A stretch of 58,964 nt of DNA, from NCBI GenBank assembly GCA_019359315.1, contig JAHHHO010000033.1, positions 1 to 58,964 of the forward strand, read 5' to 3'. The notes under the pieces were generated by a model. It was not told the DNA's origin and searched no databases. It worked only from the letters and a program-made list of their open reading frames with translations. Below are positions 29,157-37,773 of the stretch, piece after piece. A program made the translations under genes and the position numbers. The number at the start of each line of letters is the position of its first letter. The stretch's first letter is position 1. This stretch comes from Myxacorys californica WJT36-NPBG1 (GTDB taxonomy: Bacteria > Cyanobacteriota > Cyanobacteriia > Leptolyngbyales > Leptolyngbyaceae).

Positions 29157-30290
29157 ATGGCTACTGAAAAAATTTTAGTTGTTGAGGATGAAAGAGTCGT
29201 TGCTCGAGATATCGAAAAGCGATTAAAGAAGTTGGGGTATGTCGTACCCGCATCGGTTGCCTCTGGAGAAGAAGCCATTGAAAAGGTCGCAGAATTAAGA
29301 CCAGATTTAGTCTTAATGGATATCCGCCTAAAAGGTCAAATGGATGGCATCGAAGCTGCAGAACAAATTCGAGCTGATTTTAATACGCCTGTCATTTATT
29401 TAACGGCTTATGCCGACGAAGCCACACTACAACGAGCGAAAGCGACAGAACCTTTTGGGTATATCGTGAAACCGTTTGATGAGCGGGACTTACATGTTGC
29501 GATCGAAGTTGCCCTGCGCCGCCAATTGTCAGAAACCGCCATTCGCGTTGCTTTAGAGAAAGAAAAAGAGTTGAGCGAACTAAAATCTCGGTTTTGGTCG
29601 ATGGCAGCTCATGAAATCCGAGGCCCGATGACATCTATCTTGGGTTGTGCTCAGTTACTTGAGCATGAAAATCACAATTTAACTGAAGAACGACGACGCG
29701 AGTTCTTATACATGATTCAACAATCAGTCCGGTCTATGGACCAACTGTTGAACGATTTATTGGCCATTGGTCGAGTCGAAGGCGGAAGCTTGAAGTTTGA
29801 TCCAGCCCCTTTAGATTTGGAGCAGTTCTGTCAAGGTTTACTAGAGGAAATCCAATTCAGCACAGGGTTAAACCACCCTATCTTGTTCAATAAACAAGGT
29901 GACTGTGAGAATGCTTGCCTGGATCAAAAGCTTCTCAGACACATTCTCACAAATTTGATCTCAAACGCAGTCAAATATTCCCCTCAAGGTAGCCCGGTCT
30001 ATTTTGACCTCTCCTGTACCGTTGGACAGGTCATGTTACAAGTTCGAGACACCGGAATTGGAATTCCTCCTGACGCTCAAAAGCATTTATTTGAGCCTTT
30101 TCAACGGGCGAATAACGTGGGTAAAATTCCTGGCACTGGGTTAGGGCTGACGATGGTAAAACGATGTTTGGACTTGCACGGTGGGCAAATCACTGTCGAG
30201 AGTGAAGTGGGCGTAGGAACAACCTTTGTCGCTAAAATACCCCAGCGCCAGCCTGTAGACATCCAATTAGAAAAGACTTCAACGCGGTAA
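29157..30290 (+). CDS. Response regulator-histidine kinase hybrid (REC-HisKA-HATPase)
   Basis: This 377-residue protein begins with a receiver domain (residues 3-122): acidic pair Glu10/Asp11, phospho-acceptor Asp55 in [10 protein letters not shown], and Lys in GYIVKPFDE. It continues as a HisKA domain with His152 in [12 protein letters not shown], then a HATPase with [18 protein letters not shown] and GTGLGLTM. There is no membrane segment. Its receiver is the obvious phosphorylation target for the upstream light-sensing kinase, after which it would control its own kinase output; the final regulator is not encoded here. The ATG at 29157 follows the upstream stop by three bases. Confidence 0.9.
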   Translation: MATEKILVVEDERVVARDIEKRLKKLGYVVPASVASGEEAIEKVAELRPDLVLMDIRLKGQMDGIEAAEQIRADFNTPVIYLTAYADEATLQRAKATEPFGYIVKPFDERDLHVAIEVALRRQLSETAIRVALEKEKELSELKSRFWSMAAHEIRGPMTSILGCAQLLEHENHNLTEERRREFLYMIQQSVRSMDQLLNDLLAIGRVEGGSLKFDPAPLDLEQFCQGLLEEIQFSTGLNHPILFNKQGDCENACLDQKLLRHILTNLISNAVKYSPQGSPVYFDLSCTVGQVMLQVRDTGIGIPPDAQKHLFEPFQRANNVGKIPGTGLGLTMVKRCLDLHGGQITVESEVGVGTTFVAKIPQRQPVDIQLEKTSTR

Positions 30291-30790
30291 GACTAACACT
30301 ACGAGGGATTGAAGCGATGAATATGATTGGCGAAGGATAAGTGAATGGAGTAAGGAAATAGTATTTCTCAAGCAAGCAAAGTTTATTAAAGAAATCTTTG
30401 GAGTTGTCGCTTCTTTAACTAATTTTTTAATACGTAGAAAATGAGAGCAGATTAGTCGTAAAGTTATACAAACAAAACTTTGTCCAGTTTATGCTTGTGT
30501 GTTTGTACTATTGTTCAGCTTGGGTCTAGAAGTATCGAATATTACAAGGTAAGACAGCACGATAAGATCAGCTTTCTCTCTCATATTTGCTCAACTGATG
30601 GTTCACAAGATGTCCAAGTTATGGACAGTTTGTAGATGCGAACATCTTTGATTTTTTTAAGCAATTGGAAATTTGGATGCTCAATTTTTTGTGTTCATAC
30701 GCATAGAACAGTCGGTATTAGAACAGTGTGAGCGTTTAATGGCATTCATTCCTAGCCTTGTTGGATTGATCTACCATAGAGCCTGATTCA
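30291..30790. other. Intergenic region, 500 bp
   Basis: Nothing convincing was found here. The region is AT-rich, without a gene, tRNA or strong hairpin. It should contain the invertase promoter. Confidence 0.4.
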
Positions 30791-32185
30791 TTGTCTTTAG
30801 ACGAGGGCGGAGCGTTGAGCAACCAAGAACTTGCAGAAAAAGCGTGGGATGCACTGGAAAAGTCGATTATTTATTATCAAGGACAGCCCGTTGGCACGAT
30901 CGCAGCGTCTGACCCAGATATTATTGCCCTAAATTACGATCAGTGTTTTGTTCGAGACTTCATTTCCTCGGCACTGCTGTTTCTGATTCGAGGCAAACCA
31001 GAGATTGTTCGCAATTTCTTAGAAGCCACACTGAAACTACAGCCGAAAACAACTCAGCTTGACTGTCTGAGACCCAGCCGCGGGCTGATGCCTGCTAGTT
31101 TCAAGATTCAGTCCATTAATGGGAAGGAATATCTCAAAGCTGATTTTGGTGATCATGCGATCGGGCGAGTTGCTCCAGCAGACGCTTGCCTGTGGTGGAT
31201 CATTCTACTGCGCGCTTACGTGATTTCGACTCAAGATACAACTCTCGGTCAACGAGACGATGTTCAAGAAGGAATTCGCCTCATTCTCGAACTGTGTCTG
31301 GTCAATCGATTTGATATGTACCCGATGATGTTGGTTCCCGATGGAGCCACGATGATTGATCGGCGCATGGGGTTGTATGGGCACCCGATCGAGATTCAGT
31401 CGCTGTTCTACTTTGCGCTCCGCGCCAGTCTCGAACTCCTGCTGCCCAATCCGCAAAATCAAGCCATGATACGAGCAATCCACAGCCGGTTGCGTCCGCT
31501 GCGAATGCAACTACGGGACAATTACTGGCTAGACTCGGAGCGCTTAAATGTGATTTACCGCTATCGGGTTGAGGAATATGGTGAAGAAGCACTGAACCAA
31601 TTTAACCTTTACTCTGATTCGATTCCGTTCTACTGGCTGGCAAAATGGCTGCCCGAAGCAGGAGGCTACCTGGCGGGTAATCTAGGTCCGTCTCAATTGG
31701 ATTGTCGGTTTTTTGCGTTGGGTAACTTGATGGCGATTATGGGATCGTTAACTGACGAGTCGCAATCGCAGCGCATTTTGAATCTGATTGAGCTGCGATG
31801 GAGCGATCTGGTCGGTCAAATGCCGATGAAGGTATGCTACCCAGTATTGGAAGACCGAGAATGGCGAACCGTGACGGGAGCCGATCCAAAAAATCGCCCG
31901 TGGTCATATCACAATGGTGGAAGTTGGCCCGTGTTGCTGTGGATGTTGGCGGCAGCGGCTCGAAAAATGGAGCGGGCAGAATTGGCACATCATGCGATCG
32001 CAATTGCGGAGCGTCGTCTGCTGCTCGATGATTGGCCCGAATACTATGACGGCCCAGATGGACGTTTGATTGGCAAAGAAGCGAGAAAATATCAAACTTG
32101 GACAATCTCAGGGTATTTGTTAGCAAAAGAATTTATTGTCAATGCTCAGCATTTAAAGCTCATCACTTACGAAAGCGACCTCTAG
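30791..32185 (+). CDS. invA: GH100 alkaline/neutral invertase
   Basis: This protein of about 456-464 residues hydrolyses sucrose to glucose and fructose in the cytosol. It belongs to GH100, the non-lysosomal neutral/alkaline invertase family shared by cyanobacteria and plants. Visible signatures are [17 protein letters not shown] near the N-terminus (catalytic Asp region), [43 protein letters not shown] and WPEYYDG with the candidate catalytic Glu. The start is a TTG: either 30791 or, better supplied with an SD (GAGGG at 30803-30807), the TTG at 30815 giving [11 protein letters not shown]. No in-frame ATG or GTG lies upstream before a stop. It is convergent with a sugar transporter gene, and a terminator separates them. 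Confidence 0.9.
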   Translation: MSLDEGGALSNQELAEKAWDALEKSIIYYQGQPVGTIAASDPDIIALNYDQCFVRDFISSALLFLIRGKPEIVRNFLEATLKLQPKTTQLDCLRPSRGLMPASFKIQSINGKEYLKADFGDHAIGRVAPADACLWWIILLRAYVISTQDTTLGQRDDVQEGIRLILELCLVNRFDMYPMMLVPDGATMIDRRMGLYGHPIEIQSLFYFALRASLELLLPNPQNQAMIRAIHSRLRPLRMQLRDNYWLDSERLNVIYRYRVEEYGEEALNQFNLYSDSIPFYWLAKWLPEAGGYLAGNLGPSQLDCRFFALGNLMAIMGSLTDESQSQRILNLIELRWSDLVGQMPMKVCYPVLEDREWRTVTGADPKNRPWSYHNGGSWPVLLWMLAAAARKMERAELAHHAIAIAERRLLLDDWPEYYDGPDGRLIGKEARKYQTWTISGYLLAKEFIVNAQHLKLITYESDL

Positions 32186-32264
32186 CGCTTTCAAGCCAGT
32201 TGTGAAAATCTACCCTATGATGCTGCAAGTTTAAGTCCGTGAACTCAAAGAATAGCTTATCCAG

Positions 32265-32297
32265 ATCTCCGATTTCTCGAAAAAATCGGAGATTTTG
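32265..32297 (+). terminator. Intrinsic terminator after invertase
   Basis: ATCTCCGATTT (32265-32275) pairs perfectly with AAATCGGAGAT (32283-32293) around a 7-nt loop and is followed by TTTG. It lies between the convergent invertase and transporter genes and can serve the plus strand. Confidence 0.75.
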
Positions 32298-32328
32298 CAT
32301 AGCGGCGGATGCAATTAATCCTGTCTTT

Positions 32329-33630
32329 CTATTGCATTTCGGAGAGCGTGTCTCCCAAGCGGTATCCCAAAAACACAACCGCACCCAGTGCAACTAGAAT
32401 AGCGGCGGCTAGAAACACAACCCGCACCCCCAGCGGCTGCTCTACCGTATACCCATACCGTGAAAAAATGGGCGCTATCACTAGCGATGATAAAGAAACT
32501 CCTATTCCTGCTGAGAGAGAGAAAACGCTGTAGTGAAAGGCTTCTCGACGCTGCTGCGTCAGCCATTCGTCATACTCAACCACGGCTGCCATGAGCGCGT
32601 ACACCAACACAAAGTAGCCACCGAGAAAAGGAGCAATGAGTGCAAGTGCGATCGCGGCTTGAACCTGAAGCGCGACTCCCGGCAACACTCCAACTCCTGC
32701 CAGCAGGACACTGCTCGTTGCTAATCCCAGCATGGTAACCAACAGTAACCGCCGATTGGGATAAAACTGGCTCAGCCAATTCCACATCGGAGCCGCAATC
32801 AGCATCGCAACAACTACAATTCCTTGGAACCTGCCCACCGTTGGTTCCGGCTGACGAACAATCAGCGTCACAAAGTAGGGCAGATTCGACAGCAGCATCG
32901 CGTAAGCCGTCTGCACAACGATCGTGGAGACACATAGAATTAAAAACTGTCGATTCTGCAAGGTGATAACAATACTTTGCCGAAAGCTCAAACTTTGGGT
33001 AACAGGAAGGATGCGATCACGTAAGACCAGTAGCGACAGTCCCACTGATGCTAACCAAACCGCACCCATCACCACGCTCATTGCGATCGCGCCCCAACGG
33101 CTATATAAAACGCTGGCGATGACGGCACTGCACAGGACGCCGATGATACCAAATACATTCTTCCACATACTTAAATTGACTTGCTCGGCAGGAGTAGTCG
33201 CCATTTCTGCCAAGCTACCATCGTAGGGAACACCAACCAAACTCAGCCCGGTATAGAACGCGATCGTCACCAGCAAAAAGTAAATGGCGTTGAGCAACCC
33301 CGATTGTGCAGTCGGCGGTGTCCACAAGAGCAAAAGCGCTACAGCCGTTACAAGGCTTCCCAACGCCATGAAGGGTCGCCGCCGTCCCCATTGGGTACGA
33401 CTAACATCGCTCCAATATCCAATAGATGGATCAATCACGGCATTCCATAACTGAGCGATTGTCAGCAAGACGCCAACCAAGCTGACAGAAAGATATTGAG
33501 GGCGACCAGAGTTGGGTGGAGGGGCATAAAAGTAAAGAAGCCAAGTGGCAACGGTAGTATTTATCAGATTGATTCCAGCAGAGGTGCAGCTATAGAGCAA
33601 CTTCTGCTGAAGATTGAGCGAACGGAGCAT
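32329..33630 (-). CDS. MFS transporter, GPH (glycoside-pentoside-hexuronide) type
   Basis: This 433-residue inner-membrane protein has about twelve hydrophobic segments and resembles the GPH cation symporter branch (MFS_2) of the major facilitator superfamily. The early signature is IDPSIGYWSDVSRTQWGRRRPFMALGS, carrying the D-x-x-x-G-x-x-S-D and charged R-x-G-R-R-R-P loop between helices 2 and 3. A sugar or sugar-like solute is the likely substrate, and its convergence with the invertase gene fits but does not prove it. I chose the ATG (complement 33628-33630) beginning MLRSLNLQQKLL; a GTG at 33654 would add eight residues. Confidence 0.85.
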   Translation of the reverse strand: MLRSLNLQQKLLYSCTSAGINLINTTVATWLLYFYAPPPNSGRPQYLSVSLVGVLLTIAQLWNAVIDPSIGYWSDVSRTQWGRRRPFMALGSLVTAVALLLLWTPPTAQSGLLNAIYFLLVTIAFYTGLSLVGVPYDGSLAEMATTPAEQVNLSMWKNVFGIIGVLCSAVIASVLYSRWGAIAMSVVMGAVWLASVGLSLLVLRDRILPVTQSLSFRQSIVITLQNRQFLILCVSTIVVQTAYAMLLSNLPYFVTLIVRQPEPTVGRFQGIVVVAMLIAAPMWNWLSQFYPNRRLLLVTMLGLATSSVLLAGVGVLPGVALQVQAAIALALIAPFLGGYFVLVYALMAAVVEYDEWLTQQRREAFHYSVFSLSAGIGVSLSSLVIAPIFSRYGYTVEQPLGVRVVFLAAAILVALGAVVFLGYRLGDTLSEMQ

Positions 33631-34005
33631 AACGTTTTTACTAACGATGCCCACAGTTTAAAGGAGTTAGTATTTGAGAGTGGATGTGGCAACACGAGTT
33701 AGTGTTGAGCAATTCATAATTCAAACCCTTTGATCGAAGCGATGCCCAATACTTTTTATCTGTTCTTTACAAAATGAGAAACGTTGGTTTTTATAAACTC
33801 TAATCAGAAGTTTTTTTGGCTCAAAATAGCCCAGTGTAATGCTTTATTGAGTCTTTAGGCAGAGAAACAAAATTAGAAATTCGACTAAGAGTGTGTCTTC
33901 TGTTAGATGCTGGTGTAAAAGCATTTAGTTATGCTGAATACAGTTAAATAAAGCGATGCGATTTACGCGTCCAGTCAAAACATTAAGGAATTAAGGAGTA
34001 AAATC
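33631..34005. promoter_or_regulatory. Divergent region upstream of csbD
   Basis: This 375-bp region between the transporter and the csbD-like gene has no coding sequence of its own. The ribosome binding site AAGGAG (33993-33998) precedes the CsbD ATG by seven bases. No promoter or operator was identified with confidence. Confidence 0.45.
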
Positions 34006-34194
34006 ATGAGTTTAGAAGATAAAGCTAAAGCTGCTGCCAAGAATGTCGAAGGTATGGCACAAGAAGCTAAGGGTAATGTTACTGGCGACCCAGCTGACAA
34101 GATGGCAGGCAAAGCGAAGCAAGGTGAAGCTGAAGTTCGTAATACAGCAGAAGATGCAAAAGATGCTGTGAAAGACGCTGTTGACAAGGCGTAG
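34006..34194 (+). CDS. CsbD family stress protein
   Basis: This 62-residue hydrophilic, helical protein is a member of the CsbD family. It starts MSLEDKAKAAAKNVEGMAQEAKG, and repeats of A-K-x-A, E-G and D-A-K are typical of the family. Members are small, Lys/Ala/Glu-rich, abundant general-stress proteins of unknown mechanism. The strong AAGGAG ribosome site at seven bases suggests high expression. It stands alone, with a weak TTATTGA/TCAATAA hairpin (34197-34219) right after the stop. Confidence 0.85.
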   Translation: MSLEDKAKAAAKNVEGMAQEAKGNVTGDPADKMAGKAKQGEAEVRNTAEDAKDAVKDAVDKA

Positions 34195-34317
34195 TTTTAT
34201 TGATGTTTCGCTTCAATAACCCCTAAGCGTAATTCGTAGTTTGTTGTTCGTTGAGCTGTTGATTTTAGTGGCTTAATGTAACCGGCGAACTGCGAATTTT
34301 TGTAGTTATAGTATTTG

Positions 34318-35628
34318 TTATAAATTCTTTGAGTCAGCGTTTAAAGCTTTAACAGATGCAGAGCGTCGAGATTTTGCATCTACAAGCCTCTCATTAAGTG
34401 TGATCGCACGATCGTAACTTGCGATCGCGCTTTCGTGCCGACCCAAACGGCTCAACTCAACACCGCGACTGTACCAAGCTTTGGCATCATTTGGATTGAT
34501 TTTCAACGCTCTGTCATAGCTAGCGATCGCGCCTTCACTATTGCCTAGATGAGCTAAGGTCCGTCCCCGCCGATACCAAGTTCGGTTTGCGTTAGGGCTA
34601 ACTTTCAGGGCGGCATCAAAACTGGCGATCGCATCTTGGTAGCGCCCCATTTTTCTCAAGGCATTGCCACGATTGCTCCACGCTTCTGCAAAATCGGATT
34701 TGATGGCGATCGCTTTGTCATATTGCGCGATCGCGGCTTCGTACTGCCCGCGTCGATGAAAGCTGCTGCCAAAGCTGTACCACGCTTCATAAAAATCAGG
34801 TTTAATCTCAACGGCACGACGGAAATTCGTAGTGGCTTCGGCATACCGACCAAGAGCATCCAAAGCAGTCGCGCGGCTGCACCAAATTTCACACGCACCC
34901 GGCCTCAACTCCAACGCCTTGTCATAACTGAACAGGGCTTTCTCATCAAATCCTAGCTTGTGTAACGCATTTGCCTGGTTATACCAAACCTCATACAGGG
35001 TCGGACGAATCTCTAACACGCGCTCATAGCTGAGCAACGCTTCTGCATACCGTTCAGTTCGGTAGAGTAAGTTGCCTTGGTTGTAGTGTGCCGCCGAAAA
35101 ATGAGGACGGAAGGATAACGCACGAGCATAGCTGGCGATCGCATCATCGAAGCGCTGAAAATGCGTCAGAACAATACCCCGGTTGTACCAGGCTCTAGCA
35201 TAGTCTGGCTTGAGTTTTAGGGTTTGTTCGTAGCTTTGCAGCGCTTCATAGTTAGCATTAAGCCGCATCAAGGCATTCCCTCGGTTGTACCAAGCTTTGT
35301 AGTTGCGCGGGAAAATCTTGATCGCCCGATCATAGCTGGCAACCGCTCCGTCATAGCGGGCTAACCGCGCTAACGCGATGCCTTGATTGTTCCAAGCGGG
35401 AGCATAGTCGGGTTTGAGCGTGAGAACCTCTGCAAAACTTTCGACAGCCTCTTCATATCGTTCTAGTGCGTGTAGGGCTTTGCCGCATTCGTACCAAGTT
35501 TCATAGGATGTTGCCTCCCGCTCTAACGCTTTTTGAAAGAGCGCGATCGCGTCCTCGTAAACCCCAGCCTTCGCGAGTCGGACTCCTTGCTGAAAGAACT
35601 GTTGAGCAGGCGATACGGGATCATACAT
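34318..35628 (-). CDS. TPR repeat protein (12 repeats)
   Basis: This 436-residue protein consists almost entirely of twelve tandem 34-residue tetratricopeptide repeats from about residue 6 to 415, with the pattern A-W-Y-N-R-G-x-A-L...Y-x-x-A-I-x-S-Y-D-x-A-L-x-I-x-P. Such superhelices mediate protein-protein contacts; no enzymatic domain is attached. It has no signal peptide or membrane segment if translation starts at the ATG whose complement is 35626-35628 (MYDPVSPAQQFFQQG). A longer start would add 17 residues, but that extension would run back into the upstream hairpin. The partner cannot be inferred. It lies downstream of, but is separated by a terminator from, the NADH dehydrogenase gene. 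Confidence 0.88.
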   Translation of the reverse strand: MYDPVSPAQQFFQQGVRLAKAGVYEDAIALFQKALEREATSYETWYECGKALHALERYEEAVESFAEVLTLKPDYAPAWNNQGIALARLARYDGAVASYDRAIKIFPRNYKAWYNRGNALMRLNANYEALQSYEQTLKLKPDYARAWYNRGIVLTHFQRFDDAIASYARALSFRPHFSAAHYNQGNLLYRTERYAEALLSYERVLEIRPTLYEVWYNQANALHKLGFDEKALFSYDKALELRPGACEIWCSRATALDALGRYAEATTNFRRAVEIKPDFYEAWYSFGSSFHRRGQYEAAIAQYDKAIAIKSDFAEAWSNRGNALRKMGRYQDAIASFDAALKVSPNANRTWYRRGRTLAHLGNSEGAIASYDRALKINPNDAKAWYSRGVELSRLGRHESAIASYDRAITLNERLVDAKSRRSASVKALNADSKNL

Positions 35629-35640
35629 AGTGGACACAAG

Positions 35641-35691
35641 AAAAAGATATGAGTAGGAATGAGTCACCTCATTCCCCACTCCTACTCATAT
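35641..35691 (-). terminator. Intrinsic terminator of the NDH-2 gene (minus strand)
   Basis: ATATGAGTAGGA (35647-35658) pairs with TCCTACTCATAT (35680-35691), and an inner ATGAG/CTCAT pair shortens the loop. On the minus strand the stem is followed by CTTTTTC (complement of 35640-35646). It sits directly before the TPR gene start, so the TPR gene needs its own promoter or relies on read-through. Confidence 0.75.
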
Positions 35692-35713
35692 TTCCTTGTC
35701 TGCCCTACTTCCT

Positions 35714-37051
35714 CTACACCTTAATCGGAGATTTATCAGGTTCTGAGACTGGCTTTGTCTCTAATTCTTCAAGCTCTGTACCGGTGATGAGTCTAGCCCC
35801 TCGCTTGCGGGTGACATAATTCCACGCCCACTGCACCATCACGACAAGTTTGTTATCGAACTCAATCAGGTAGTAGATATGCGCGACGATCCAGACAAAC
35901 CAAGCAATAAAGCCGGAGAATCGAATGAATCCTAGATCGACGACGGCATCATTACGTCCAATCACGGCTAGGCTGCCCACGTTTCGGTAGACAAATCCAG
36001 GGATAGCACGATTTTGCAGTCGGGCTTGAACGAGCCGCGCTACGTAGTCTCCTTCCTGCATCGCGACCGGGGCGACTCCTGGGAGCGGCGTTCCGTCGTG
36101 ATGGTTAAAGTGCGCTAGGTCGCCAATCACAAAAATGTTGGGATACTTTGGCAAACTCAAATCGGCCTCGACCATGACCCGACCGACGCGATCGAGCGAA
36201 GCTTCTGCACGCTGCTCTAGCACTCGTCCCATCGAGGACGCTTTCACGCCTGCTGCCCAAAGAATTGTTTGTGCGGCAATCGTTTCTGTTGTTTCGCCTT
36301 TCTGGAACGTGACAGCATTGGCTTCAATCTGAGTGACTCGCGTGCTGGTTGACACGGTGACGCCACGGCGAGTCAGCGCTTCTTTGGCTTTTTCAGAAAG
36401 ATCGGGGGCGAAGGGAGGCAGGACCCGATCGAGTCCTTCTAGCAGCATCACGCGGGTTTCACGAGTATCGATCGTGCGAAAATCATGCTTCAGAGTGCTG
36501 TATGCCAGATCTGCGATCGCGCCTGCTAGTTCAACACCCGTCGGGCCTGCACCGACAATCACAAACGTCAGCAGTGCCTTACGCTTTTCGGGATCGGTTT
36601 CTTTCTCTGCTGCTTCAAACGCGACGAAAATTTTGCGGCGAATTTCGAGCGCATCTTCTACAGTTTTGAGACCCGGAGCCGACTCTTTCCACTGATCGTT
36701 GCCAAAATAGTGATGGCTCACTCCGGTTGCCACAATCAGCGTGTCATACGGGATCACCGACTCTGACGTAATTACCGCTTGCTGCTCGGCATCGATATCT
36801 ACGACTTCTTTCATCAAGACGCGTGCATTTTTCTGCTGACTGAGAATCGATCGTAGGGGAGACGAAATATCGGCTGGAGACAGTGTTCCAGTGGCTACCT
36901 GGTAGAGGAGCGGCTGGAACAGGTGGAAGTTCCGTTTGTCGATCACAGTCACTTCGACGTTGGCGCACTTGGCAAAGGCTTTGGCGGCGTAGAGTCCGCC
37001 AAAGCCGCCGCCGATAATGACGACCCGATGAGGCTGAGTTGAGTTAATCAT
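35714..37051 (-). CDS. Type-2 NADH dehydrogenase (NDH-2, NAD(P)/FAD oxidoreductase)
   Basis: This 445-residue flavoprotein has the NDH-2 layout: an N-terminal FAD-binding Rossmann fold VVIIGGGFGGLYAAKAF, the FHLFQPLLYQVATG block near the quinone site, LIVATG, a second nucleotide-binding motif FVIVGAGPTGVELAG, the NIFVIGDLAHF FAD segment, and a C-terminal membrane-anchoring hydrophobic helix. It passes electrons from NAD(P)H to quinone at the membrane without pumping protons. I start at MINSTQPHR (complement of 37049-37051); a longer frame would add 21 residues without an SD. It resembles the NdbA/NdbB/NdbC-type enzymes; which one is uncertain. Confidence 0.9.
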   Translation of the reverse strand: MINSTQPHRVVIIGGGFGGLYAAKAFAKCANVEVTVIDKRNFHLFQPLLYQVATGTLSPADISSPLRSILSQQKNARVLMKEVVDIDAEQQAVITSESVIPYDTLIVATGVSHHYFGNDQWKESAPGLKTVEDALEIRRKIFVAFEAAEKETDPEKRKALLTFVIVGAGPTGVELAGAIADLAYSTLKHDFRTIDTRETRVMLLEGLDRVLPPFAPDLSEKAKEALTRRGVTVSTSTRVTQIEANAVTFQKGETTETIAAQTILWAAGVKASSMGRVLEQRAEASLDRVGRVMVEADLSLPKYPNIFVIGDLAHFNHHDGTPLPGVAPVAMQEGDYVARLVQARLQNRAIPGFVYRNVGSLAVIGRNDAVVDLGFIRFSGFIAWFVWIVAHIYYLIEFDNKLVVMVQWAWNYVTRKRGARLITGTELEELETKPVSEPDKSPIKV

Positions 37052-37430
37052 AATGAGTTCAGAAGAGAGTAGGACAAAGGGCACAACAGAGGAGTATTGC
37101 GAAACGTTACACACGAATCTTCACTACTAGTTTAGTCAGACAACATCTACCTGTCTAACAAGTTTGTTAGGAGACCTGAATAAAGTTAGCGATCGCTACT
37201 CATCATTCGTTATTTGCAAGGTCTTTAAAATTCATCAAAGCTTTACACGACGGAAATTTTGAACTATGCAAAGTGATTAAATAGGCACTCGTTTTCGTCC
37301 AAAATTTTAATTGTCCGGGTTTCAAATTGTGCGTTTTCAAGCCGCTTTGTGGAGTGTCTACCTAAATTACTTCGTATACGAATTAACTGATATTGTGAAA
37401 ACACAATTCCCTTTTCTCGTTGAGGTTAAT
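37052..37430. promoter_or_regulatory. Divergent region between NDH-2 and YiaA/B genes
   Basis: This 379-bp divergent region has no gene. Just before the YiaA/B ATG is GAGG (37422-37425), five bases from the start. An in-frame extension upstream exists but lacks a plausible start. No promoters were identified with confidence. Confidence 0.4.
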
Positions 37431-37718
37431 ATGCAGAAACTTGATACCGCTCCCCAAACCCACAGCAATGCCTGGATTGTTCAATCGTGGGCAGCATTCG
37501 TAATTTCAGTTTCGGCAACCACCGCTGGCATCTTTTGCCTGCCTGTGGATGGCTGGGTTAAGTCCTATGTAGGCATGGGAACGGTGTTTTCGATTACCTC
37601 TACGTTCAGCTTGTCCAAGACGGTACGCGACGTTCACGAATCAAAACGATTTATCTCGCGAGTCGATGAAGCAAAACTAGAGAAAATTTTGGCGGAACAC
37701 GACCCCTTCAAACGGTAG
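37431..37718 (+). CDS. YiaA/YiaB-type two-helix membrane protein
   Basis: This 95-residue protein has two hydrophobic segments joined by a short loop, as in the YiaA/YiaB two-helix domain: WIVQSWAAFVISVSATTAG, FCLPVDGWVKSYVGMG and TVFSITSTFSLSKTVRDVHE. Its function is not known. The start at 37431 (MQKLDTAP) is chosen because GAGG lies five bases upstream and conservation starts just after; an upstream in-frame extension would add 40 residues without matching the family. The FHA-PBP gene begins 55 bp downstream on the same strand. Confidence 0.75.
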   Translation: MQKLDTAPQTHSNAWIVQSWAAFVISVSATTAGIFCLPVDGWVKSYVGMGTVFSITSTFSLSKTVRDVHESKRFISRVDEAKLEKILAEHDPFKR

Positions 37719-37773
37719 TCAGAGATACTCAGAGGAGACGGAGGGCGATGCTTCGTCTGTCTCCTCCTTTAGA

